A stretch of 15,135 bases of DNA from Symbiodinium natans (lineage: Eukaryota; Sar; Dinophyceae; Suessiales; Symbiodiniaceae): positions 214,441 through 229,575 of the forward strand of contig CAJNDS010002330.1 in the NCBI GenBank assembly GCA_905221605.1, read 5' to 3'. The stretch's first letter is position 1. Every line of letters starts with the position of its first letter. Below are positions 10,001 through 14,991 of the stretch, one piece after another. Made by a program: the position numbers and the translations under genes. The notes beneath the pieces were generated by a model. The model was not told the DNA's origin and did not search any database. It saw only the letters and a list, made by a program, of their open reading frames with translations.

Positions 10001-10035
10001 CTGTTCTGGGAGCAGAAAACTTTGGAGGAGAGTTA
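4010..10035 (+). CDS. Giant F-box/zinc-finger x2 - PD-(D/E)XK nuclease - D5-like SF3 helicase fusion (3' end lost in gap)
   Basis: This is 2008 uninterrupted codons ending in an assembly gap. The ATG at 4010 directly follows an in-frame TAA; a spliced start upstream is possible. Domains by residue: acidic region about 155-215; F-box-like 257-300, beta-rich 300-500, cross-brace zinc finger 512-552; the same order again at 569-610, 610-820 and 829-869; a poorly conserved linker 870-1190; a nuclease of the RecB/lambda-exonuclease class 1200-1400; a basic AKKRRC nuclear-localisation-like patch near 1515; a D5_N-like region about 1550-1860; SF3 helicase 1868-2000. F-box plus RING-like fingers suggest ubiquitin ligation. 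The nuclease would trim or cut DNA and the helicase would unwind at replication start. D5-type helicases are typical of large DNA viruses and virus-like elements, so a selfish-element or virus-derived origin is inferred. The individual domain calls come from motifs, not from a search. Confidence 0.85.
4775..5668 (+). other. Module 1: F-box-like + beta-rich domain + cross-brace zinc finger
   Basis: Residues 257-552 of the giant protein. It opens with an F-box-like helix set (MPQDVLLILPQTYFSFEFLS, then WAACSRSFRDHV). About 200 residues of beta-rich, SPRY/lectin-like sequence follow, with GVKSPFG and TLIWNSRMFAVQIN. The finger has the spacing C-x2-C-x13-C-x2-C-x4-C-x2-H-x8-C-x2-C (C512, C515, C529, C532, C537, H540, C549, C552). 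Eight ligands in this order fit a RING or FYVE-type cross-brace; the FYVE signature RHHCR is absent. F-box proteins usually recruit SCF ubiquitin ligases, and RING fingers bind E2 enzymes; having both in one chain would be unusual. Confidence 0.65.
5714..6619 (+). other. Module 2: second, diverged copy of the F-box/beta/zinc-finger module
   Basis: Residues 569-869 repeat module 1 at an offset of 312-317 residues. Matching landmarks are MPWEVVMSLPQYFFSYSYMK (F-box), VTWPEFTQ against PEFTNDE, PLWRHARIVVFDIAQLAQVL against LWKLARSVIMTQAQLAFL, MKWSQRSFAVNLN against LIWNSRMFAVQIN, and the finger C829, C832, C846, C849, C854, H857, C866, C869. Every finger spacing is identical to module 1 although most other residues have changed. 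It therefore arose by tandem duplication, and the metal-binding pattern has been kept. Confidence 0.7.
7609..8240 (+). other. PD-(D/E)XK nuclease domain (RecB/lambda-exonuclease type) inside the giant protein
   Basis: Residues about 1200-1410. Motifs in order: YHVDGKKVSISVTGLVHFF (leading beta hairpin and helix); GTWMHLQIEVFLNG with H1282; RTEW with E1321; AGCVDFAALT with D1336; VVLFDWKRTK with D1350-x-K1352; QLNVYKYIL with Q1386 and Y1390. The set H, E, D, D-x-K, Q-x3-Y is what Cas4/RecB/lambda-exonuclease-like enzymes use to bind metal and cut DNA, and every expected residue is present. It should therefore be catalytically competent. Substrate and polarity cannot be read from sequence. Confidence 0.75.
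8651..10030 (+). other. D5-like N-terminal region and SF3 helicase domain inside the giant protein
   Basis: Residues about 1548-2005. The first half resembles the D5_N region that precedes viral helicases (VMEGDRFLRAHNGTCYLYHE). The helicase core has a Walker A-like loop GESPGGTGQS (G1870-S1879), a Walker B-like stretch HCFILTAQEAPE (E1924, E1927), a B'-like KKVCSADDLAARRPYG, a motif C-like NVMLQFRNV, and then FNSMFRR with a candidate arginine finger. In most SF3 helicases the loop ends GKS/T; here the lysine position is Gln1878 (CAA, 9641-9643). Assignment rests on motif order and the D5_N-like neighbour; it is more divergent than the nuclease call. Confidence 0.65.
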
Positions 10036-10135
10036 NNNNNNNNNNNNNNNNNNNNNNNNNNNNNNNNNNNNNNNNNNNNNNNNNNNNNNNNNNNNNNNNN
10101 NNNNNNNNNNNNNNNNNNNNNNNNNNNNNNNNNNN
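10036..10135. other. Assembly gap, 100 N
   Basis: Exactly 100 N, the usual placeholder for a scaffold gap of unknown true length. It removes the C-terminus of the giant protein. Codons read across it, including the stop reached shortly after, have no meaning, and sequence on the two sides may not be as close as drawn. Confidence 0.98.
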
Positions 10136-10156
10136 CTCGACCTTTCTGATTGAAAG

Positions 10157-10174
10157 GTGTGTGTGTGTGTGTGT
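10157..10174. repeat. Short GT microsatellite
   Basis: About nine GT units just beyond the gap. A simple repeat next to an assembly break is a common cause of the break itself. Confidence 0.85.
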
Positions 10175-10226
10175 GCCAACCCTGCCACTAAGCGAGTCAG
10201 TTGCTGTTGCGCAAGGTCGGTTTTGA

Positions 10227-10443
10227 AAGCCAGATTTGAAGCAGAGGGCCAGCGCTCTCCCTGGGGGTCGCTGGCCAACGAAGACGCCCCCAGGCAGGGG
10301 TGTAGACGTACCTGCAGACTATTTTGTGAGTGAGTGCGAGGTTCTCACTGACAGGATGAAAGAAGGTGAATCTCAGGTGGAAGGAATTAAGACTTGGCGT
10401 GGAGATATGCGCAAGGTGTGGCCAAACGCTGACTGTGAAAAGA
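10227..10443 (+). CDS. Coding-like segment after the gap, possible 3' exon
   Basis: A plus frame opens after TGA 10224-10226 and reads protein-like sequence including VDVPADYFVSECEVLTDRMK and VEGIKTWRGDMRKVW. It then runs into the GTTTAAAC repeats, where translation becomes an artefact (KQFKLFKYF). It lies on the same strand as the giant gene, so it may hold its C-terminal exon, but the gap prevents any phase check. No domain recognised. Confidence 0.35.
10247..10294 (+). other. Two interleaved perfect 8-bp helices (H-type pseudoknot arrangement)
   Basis: GGCCAGCG (10247-10254) pairs with CGCTGGCC (10269-10276), and CCTGGGGG (10260-10267) pairs with CCCCCAGG (10287-10294). The strands alternate 1-2-1-2 with loops of 5, 1 and 10 nt, the classic H-type pseudoknot geometry. 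The helices are GC-rich and perfect. No convincing slippery heptamer was seen just upstream, so a role in frameshifting is not claimed. Confidence 0.55.
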
Positions 10444-10446
10444 AGA

Positions 10447-10980
10447 CGCAGTTTAAACAGTTTAAACTGTTTAAATATTTCAGGGGATTGAACTGTGTAA
10501 ACTGTTTAAGCTGTTTCAACTGCAAATCGTAAACAGTTTAAACATTTAAATATTCAAAGTGTTTAAACTGTGTAAACTGCAAAAGGAACTTGAAAAGGTT
10601 CATGGTACTTACTAACCAGTTATAACTGTACCTAGAACCCTACTTATAATAGCCCGAAAGGGCCTTATAGGGGTTCTCAATTATCAGTAGGGTTATAAGC
10701 CCAGTCGTATTGGTTAGTAAGTACCATGAACCTTCAAGAAGGCGCAGTTTAAACAGTTTAAACAGTTTAAACAGTTTAAAGTTTTTAAATATTTACAGTG
10801 TTTAAAGTTTTTAAATTGTTTGTTTAAACTAACTGCAAATCGTTTTGAAAAAATGTTAAGGTTAAAGGGTTTTGAGTTTTAAACTTTACATTTGTTAAGT
10901 TCTGTGGTGTTTTTTGGACGATTTGCAGTTTAAACACTTTAAACACTTTAATTTTTTTAACAGTTTAAATATCTAAAGAG
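10447..10980. repeat. GTTTAAAC-rich palindromic repeat region
   Basis: Period-9 units of CAGTTTAAA and variants on both sides of the inverted-repeat element at 10595-10734. AAGAAG[A/G]CGCAGTTTAAACAG begins both halves (10440 and 10736), so the region looks like two diverged copies of one larger unit. AACTGCAAATCGT occurs at 10518-10530 and 10831-10843, and inverted at 10918-10930. The AT-rich, self-complementary sequence would fold readily in single strands. Confidence 0.8.
10595..10734. mobile_element. MITE-like element 1, 140 bp with perfect 24-bp terminal inverted repeats
   Basis: The left end 10595-10618 (begins AAGGTTCATGGTACTTACTA) is the exact reverse complement of 10711-10734. The pairing continues outward (CTTGAA on the left, CAAG on the right) if 2 nt are skipped. 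The interior has a second imperfect hairpin, AGAACCC...GGGTTCT, around AGCCCGAAAGGGCC. There is no coding capacity. A clear target-site duplication was not found, so a long hairpin that did not arise by transposition remains possible. Confidence 0.6.
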
Positions 10981-11014
10981 CTGCAGCACTGTGAGCGCAG
11001 GAGTCGGCAATTCG

Positions 11015-11141
11015 AACGGCACTTACAACCCACTTTTATAAGCCTTTGAAATGCCCCAATTAAACCTGTACTTCTAACCCACTTATAAGCCTCTTATAAG
11101 TGCCCCTAGTGTGACTATAAGTTGGGTTAGTCAGCACCGTT
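11015..11141. mobile_element. MITE-like element 2, diverged relative of element 1
   Basis: Imperfect inverted ends: 11015-11042 (AACGGCACTTACAACCCA..) against the complement of 11115-11141 (AACGGTGCTGACTAACCCA..). The interior shares CTGTAC-x-TCTAACCC-ACTTATAAG with element 1 (CTGTACCTAGAACCCTACTTATAA). It also has a perfect 9-bp palindrome ACTTATAAG/CTTATAAGT (11081-11089, 11093-11101). Size and end motif (GGTRCTKACTAACC) match element 1, suggesting one small non-coding family. Confidence 0.5.
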
Positions 11142-11146
11142 GGGCA

Positions 11147-11262
11147 AACCCTAAACCCTAAACCCTTAACTCTAAACCCTAAACCCTAAACCCTAAACCT
11201 TAAACCTTAAATCCTAAACTTCTGCCCTGAACCTTAAACCCGAAACCCCAAACTTGAAACTT
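11147..11262. repeat. Interstitial telomere-like tract, CCCTAAA orientation, degenerate
   Basis: Repeats of CCCTAAA with variants (CCCTTAA, CCTTAAA, CCCGAAA) start immediately after MITE-like element 2. The unit equals the TTTAGGG telomere type of plants and several alveolates. Confidence 0.85.
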
Positions 11263-11393
11263 GGCCCCTTGCTGGTGTGATCTGCTGCCAACGCAGCAGC
11301 ACGCACGACGATTAAAATTCTGAGAGCCCTTTTGGGGCCCAGTATCCAGGGACTGCGCAAGGCCAAGATCCCTTGACCCTGAACATCCCATTC
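11263..11393. other. Unique spacer between telomere-like tracts of opposite orientation
   Basis: About 130 bp of ordinary composition separating CCCTAAA-type from TTTAGGG-type tracts. No gene or RNA recognised. Confidence 0.4.
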
Positions 11394-11712
11394 GGTTTTA
11401 GGGTTTGGGGTTTAGAATGCAGGGCTTCGGGTTTAGTGTGTAGGGTCTAGGGTTAAGGGTTAAGGGTTTAAGGATTAGGGGTTCGGGGTTAGGGTTTTCG
11501 GGAGGCTCGCTGTTGCCAGGAATTGACAGGCGAGATGGCTCATGTAGCTCGCCATAAAATAGGGTTTCGGTAGGTGAGGAGTTTGCCAGCAGTTGCAGCG
11601 CCTGGCAATGCACAGGACGGTTTAGGTCTGAAGTCGTTGAGGGTTAAGGGTTTAGAGGTTTAGGGTTGAGGGTTTAGGGTTTAGGATTTAGGATTTAGGG
11701 TTTAGGGTTGGG
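11394..11712. repeat. Telomere-like tracts, TTTAGGG orientation, degenerate, in two blocks
   Basis: Blocks at about 11394-11505 and 11640-11712 carry TTTAGGG and variants (TTAAGGG, TTCGGGG, TTTAGGA) on the plus strand, opposite to the tract at 11147. The 135 bp between the blocks are unique sequence with small inverted words (GGCGAG..CTCGCC) but no gene. Confidence 0.8.
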
Positions 11713-12272
11713 GAGAAGGCGAGAAGGTGGTAGAAGTATATGAACCCAATCCTGAACCCCGAGTATAACTTGAACTCGTAGTTGTAGTTGTTGCTTGGCG
11801 GTTGCGAGATTCGGCTTTGTAGCGATTTGTTGCCGGCGCGGGTTCAAGGGTGTGGCTTGAGGTTTAGGAGGTTTCAGGGTTATTTAAGCTTTAGGATTTC
11901 AAGAGTCTTGAGGCTTAGGAAGATTCAGGGTTGGTTCGGCTTTAGGGTTTCAAGAATCACCCCTACAGCGCCAAAAACTGCACATGCGCTCTATCTACAC
12001 TAAAACACTCGCAGCAAGGGTTATACAACCCTAAGGCCCTAAGCCTAACCTGAAAACCTAGAACCCATATCGTCTATGCACTCGACACAGCCCCTAAGCC
12101 CCATACGACAGGCACTCAACCCTATATATAGCCAGCGTGCCTCCCTAGCGTATTTCCAGCCAGCGTGCCTTCCCAATGGCTTGTTTCTGAGTGTCTGCCA
12201 TGCCAAAGTACAAGAAACGCACTGCTAAAGAGCACCGGCGCTCTACACGGCGTTTTAAGTGCCACGCAGTCA
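11713..12272. other. Non-coding mosaic with scattered telomere words and short direct repeats
   Basis: No convincing gene. A 35-bp direct repeat (TTCAGGGTT...GCTTTAGG.TTTCAAGA) occurs at 11873-11907 and 11924-11958 with six mismatches. GCCAGCGTGCCT occurs at 12131-12142 and 12159-12170. Scattered CCCTAA and TTTAGGG words suggest an old, decayed telomere-like tract. Confidence 0.5.
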
Positions 12273-12470
12273 CGGGAGTATGGTCGCGGCTCGGCAACAT
12301 TTGCAGGTCCCCCTTTTCTTTGCAGAAGTCCTCCACGCCTTGAACTTTCTCTTCTCGTCGCCCAAAGGAACATTATATCTGCAAGTTCTGTGACAAGGTT
12401 TTCTGTAAACACCCAACCTCCGCGCCCAATCGCAGCTCTAATACAATGCTCTATAGAAACATCTAGAAAG
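12273..12470. repeat. Subtelomere-like unit, copy A (truncated at its left end)
   Basis: Roughly 85% similar by eye to 12712-12906, ending in both cases with CTAGAAAG just before a CCCTAAA array. It contains a core (12281-12321) that is identical over 41 nt to 12720-12760. Small indels break every forward frame relative to copy B, so this part does not look protein-coding. Confidence 0.7.
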
Positions 12471-12471
12471 A

Positions 12472-12635
12472 ACTAAACCCTAAACCCTAAACCCTAAGCC
12501 CTAAACCCTAAACCCTAAACCCTAAACCCTAAACCCTAAACCCTAAACCCTAAACCCTAAACCCTAAACCCTAAACAACAAACAACCCTAAACTCTAAAC
12601 CTTAAGCCCTTAACCTTAAACCCTAAACCCTATGA
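12472..12635. repeat. Telomere-like CCCTAAA array, with 11 perfect tandem heptamers
   Basis: 12499-12575 is 77 bp of uninterrupted CCCTAAA (11 copies), the cleanest tract in the window. Less regular copies flank it. Its regularity suggests recent addition compared with the decayed tracts nearby. Confidence 0.95.
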
Positions 12636-12906
12636 AGGTCTGGCGTGAAGCGGGCGAGGCCAGTCTCCGCTCCGCACCTCCCTCGCGCCTCGCTGGTTGA
12701 GGAGGAGGGGGCGGGAGTGTGGTCGCGGCTCGGCAACATTTGCAGGTCCCCCTTTTCTTTCCACAAGTCCTCCACGCTGAACTTTCCCTTCTCGTCGCCT
12801 AAAAAAACATTCTATCTGTATGTTCTGTGACAAGGTCTTCTCTAAACACCCGACCTCCGCGCCTAATCGCAGCACTAATACAATTTTTATAGAAGCATCT
12901 AGAAAG
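12631..12906. repeat. Subtelomere-like unit, copy B (complete)
   Basis: The first part (12631-12713) aligns without gaps to 13052-13134, and the second part (12712-12906) aligns to copy A. The whole is bracketed by CCCTAAA arrays. A forward frame from GTG 12645 reads KRARPVSAPHLPRASLVEEE and stays open to TGA at 12828-12830. It could be a decayed exon repeated together with the telomere-like arrays. Confidence 0.65.
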
Positions 12907-13051
12907 ACCTAAACCCTAAACCTTAAACCCAAAACCTTAAACCCTAAACCATAAACCCTAAACCCCAAGTCCTAAACCCTAAAGCCTAAACCCTAAACCC
13001 TAAACCCCCTAAACCCTAAACCCTAAACCTTAAACCCTAAACCCTAAACCC
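12907..13051. repeat. Telomere-like CCCTAAA array with point variants
   Basis: Tandem CCCTAAA with CCTTAAA, CCATAAA and CCCCAAG variants, between subtelomere-like copies B and C. It has the same orientation as the array at 12472. Confidence 0.9.
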
Positions 13052-13374
13052 TATGAAGGTCTGGCGTGAAGAGAGCAAGGCCAAGTTCAGCTCCGCACCT
13101 CCTTCGCGCTTCCCTGGTTCAAAAGGAGGGGGCGCTCCGTGCGCCCGTAGAGGAGAAGGAAGAGGAATCGGAGGAAGAAGTGCAGGACAGACCGGAGGAG
13201 CAGGCGGAGGAGGTGATAGATGCAGAAGCGGCGGCTTCGACCCAGGAAGAGCAGGAGGAGGGCGAGGATTGGCGAGCCGGTGCTGCGGCCAATTGGCAGT
13301 GGCAGTGGCAGGACGGCACGGAGGACGGTGTGGCTACAACATTTTTTGGTTTAGGGTTTAGGTTAGAAATATAG
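13052..13374 (+). CDS. Copy C of the repeated unit running into a Glu-rich coding-like segment
   Basis: The frame beginning at GTG 13066 is open to TAG at 13372-13374, about 102 codons. It starts with KRARPSSAPHLLRASLV, shared with copy B. It continues as an acidic low-complexity stretch (VEEKEEESEEEVQDRPEEQA) and a Trp/Gln patch (NWQWQWQDG). There is no ATG start, and the last codons overlap TTTAGGG-like sequence. It may be an exon of an acidic-tail protein or a low-complexity by-product. Nine of 23 aligned codons differ from copy B and five of those changes are synonymous, a mild hint of coding. Confidence 0.3.
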
Positions 13375-13457
13375 AAAAGGGTTCAGGGTTACCGAAACAC
13401 TTGACGTGTCTCTTGGAGCCTTGAACCCCTTCAATTGTCATCTTAAAGCAAGTTCCC

Positions 13458-13640
13458 AATTGCAGGCCTGATTACGCGGGGGTTTTCCGGGATCCCTGAA
13501 GACGTGGCACTTTGTGGAGTTCCACGGCTTGACGCTCAGTGGGGTGCAGACGGTGGCTGACCTGCGTACCCGCTTCACGATGTCTGATCTGCTCGTCTTG
13601 AACTGCCAGCGACGACAGAATCTTGGTGCACCTTTTAACG
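13458..13640 (+). CDS. Exon-like segment upstream of the phosphatase-like exons
   Basis: A TTGCAG|GCCTG acceptor near 13458 is followed by two overlapping protein-like frames. One reads RGFSGIPEDVALCGVPRLDA and closes at a TGA. The other reads KTWHFVEFHGLTLSGVQTVA and then DLRTRFTMSDLLVLNC. The phase cannot be decided. It sits on the same strand and about 120 nt ahead of the next exon-like segment, so it may be part of the same gene. Confidence 0.3.
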
Positions 13641-13727
13641 ATCATAAACCCTTATCAAGCCGACCTCTTTGCAGTTTCTGGTTGTCTAGGGGTTGTCATA
13701 TTTGGGGGCGGAGAGCCAAAGGGTTGA

Positions 13728-13871
13728 GTGCTACGGTCTCACAGTATAGTATTACACGCTGCACCAAGGGCATATGAAGAAGAGAAAAAGCTCTTGGAAC
13801 CGCTGGGTGTGCGCGTCGTGCCTGCCAATCCGAACTACCTTGCTCAGAGGCAGAATCTGCTCCTCGGCGCA
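13728..13871 (+). CDS. Exon-like segment, probable part of the phosphatase-like gene
   Basis: The open plus frame reads HAAPRAYEEEKKLLEPLGVR followed by VVPANPNYLAQRQNLLLGA and is closed by TGA 13872-13874. The charged helix followed by a short beta strand is typical of a folded domain. Likely entry is after ATAG at about 13749, and exit is before the TGA; CAGAG|GC at about 13848 is one non-canonical (GC) option. No family is certain; its position suggests the N-terminal half of the domain completed by the exon at 14059. Confidence 0.4.
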
Positions 13872-14058
13872 TGAATTATTGAAATGTAGGATATTGACTT
13901 ACTCCCGCAATCAAATTGCGTTTTTCTATATAGACTGTATTTTCATCGCTAATGTTGATTTCCGGGCGTTGCGGGGTTTAGGTTTTAGGATGATAAAGAG
14001 AGAAGAAAACCAGAAATAGAATTCGTGCCAATTTCGGGTTGAGGGTTTCCTATGGAGG

Positions 14059-14216
14059 TGGCAGAACTTCATCCGTGAGCTGACCCTGGAGCCACACCGG
14101 CAAGTGTGGGTCCATTGCAACGTTGGCAGGGTCCGCGGTCCTGCTTTGACGATCGCCGTGGCACTTTTGCAGAATCACGACCTGTGGGCAGACGATCTGG
14201 CTGCTCGCCCACTGAA
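14059..14216 (+). CDS. Exon with dual-specificity-phosphatase-type CX5R loop
   Basis: The frame is open from 14020 to TAG 14248-14250. The translation contains WRWQNFIRELTLEPHRQ, then VWVHCNVGRVRGPALTIAVA, then LLQNHDLWADDL. HC-NVGRV-R is an exact HCX5R phosphate-binding loop (Cys 14116-14118, Arg 14134-14136), preceded by a hydrophobic beta strand and followed by a helix, as in dual-specificity and glucan phosphatases. The residue after the Arg is Gly rather than Ser/Thr, which would slow catalysis in known family members. Cutting at AA|GTGTGAG (14217) and rejoining at GCAG|TTATAAT (14285) removes a 68-nt intron and keeps the frame. Confidence 0.5.
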
Positions 14217-14284
14217 GTGTGAGTTGTTGTTTACTTTTTTTTTCGTTTAGTTGCAGAATTTCTTGGCTAGGAAACCCCACGCAG

Positions 14285-14365
14285 TTATAATCTCAAGCCT
14301 TGGACTCAGATCCGAGAGATGCGCCAGAAGCGGCCGGTCATCGACCTGCACGGGCTGCAGCTTGC
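14285..14365 (+). CDS. Probable following exon of the phosphatase-like gene
   Basis: After the 68-nt intron the frame continues as NYNLKPWTQIREMRQKRPVI and then DLHGLQLAHF. It stays open beyond this to TGA at 14571-14573, but its composition becomes less convincing after LAHF, so the right border is uncertain. It would form the C-terminal helix of the phosphatase fold or a tail. Confidence 0.35.
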
Positions 14366-14617
14366 CCATTTTGTAGTTGAACCTCAAAACTTTTTGTGCT
14401 TCCTCGTTCTGCAGAATTATATACATAAAGACAGCTTATGTAACCTTAAACACAATTGTGTTCATGGAGAACTGAGGCGCGGCTTCATGAAGACTTTTAG
14501 GTGGATTGAGCGCAACCGCTGGTGGCTCTACACTTCCGCGAGGCGATCTCAACGAGACGACTGGACTCAGTGATGGCTATTCCTTACAGCTCCCTGCTGG
14601 TCCCAAGGCCACCAAGA

Positions 14618-14830
14618 TTCGGCGGAAGCTTTGACCATTGCTTGGAAAGGGATCAGTTTCTCAGGGGTCTAAAGACCTTCACGTTCGGCTGTGATGTCGA
14701 CCGGAGCCTGGCAGGGGTGCAGCTTCCCAGCTACCAAACCTTGACCTTCGGCGAGCATTTTAACCAGTGCTTGCGAGGGGTGCATCTTCCCAGCGGGCTA
14801 AAGACCTTGACCAGAGCTTGGAAGGGGTAC
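14618..14830 (+). CDS. Leucine-rich (FNIP/BspA-like) repeat segment
   Basis: Three tandem units of about 21 residues: FGGSFDHCLERDQFLRGLKT, FGCDVDRSLAGVQLPSYQT and FGEHFNQCLRGVHLPSGLKT, with LTF/FTF linking them. The pattern F-G-x2-F-x2-x-L-x-G-V-x-L-P-S-x-L-x-T-L-T matches short leucine-rich repeats that are extremely common in dinoflagellate gene predictions. Such repeats usually make binding solenoids. Only three units remain before the sequence degrades, so this is probably a fragment of a longer array. Confidence 0.5.
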
Positions 14831-14883
14831 GTCAACAAAAGGTCCTGCCAAGCCCAGAGACAGATTCAAGACTCCCACCCTCA

Positions 14884-14982
14884 ACCCCAAGCCCTAAGCC
14901 CTAAACCCTAGGCCCTAAGCCCTAAGCCCTAAGCCCCAAGCCCTATGCCCTAAGCCCTAAGCCCTAAGCTCTAAACCGTAAG
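14884..14982. repeat. Degenerate telomere-like tract, mainly CCCTAAG
   Basis: Tandem CCCTAAG/CCCTAAA/CCCCAAG words separate the two copies of the leucine-rich-repeat sequence. The dominant variant differs from that at 12472 by one base, so it has drifted as a block or was amplified after mutation. Confidence 0.85.
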
Positions 14983-14991
14983 CGTTAGACA

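Noticed and set aside
10136-10153. End of the giant protein as LDLSD plus stop after the gap
   Set aside because: The gap length is a placeholder, so the phase across it is meaningless.
10227-10294. Programmed -1 frameshift site driven by the pseudoknot
   Set aside because: No X-XXY-YYZ heptamer was found 5-9 nt upstream of the first stem; the fold alone is reported.
10247-10294. HDV-like self-cleaving ribozyme
   Set aside because: The nested P3 helix and P1.1/P4 elements of that fold are missing; only two helices are present.
10447-10532. Lys/Phe/Cys-rich peptide (KQFKLFKYF..) as a gene end
   Set aside because: It is the translation of the GTTTAAAC repeats and changes with phase.
11788-12003. 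Small plus open frame with FRRFQGYLSFRISRV
   Set aside because: Its amino-acid pattern comes from TTTAGG/TTCAGGG words and a 35-bp non-coding direct repeat.
12122-12875. Minus-strand shared peptide GGPANVAEPRP in two open frames
   Set aside because: It translates the 41-nt identical core; outside it the two frames diverge with indels, so conservation is at DNA level as far as can be seen.
11147-13053. True chromosome end
   Set aside because: Tracts occur in both orientations, are interrupted by unique DNA, and coding-like sequence continues on both sides.
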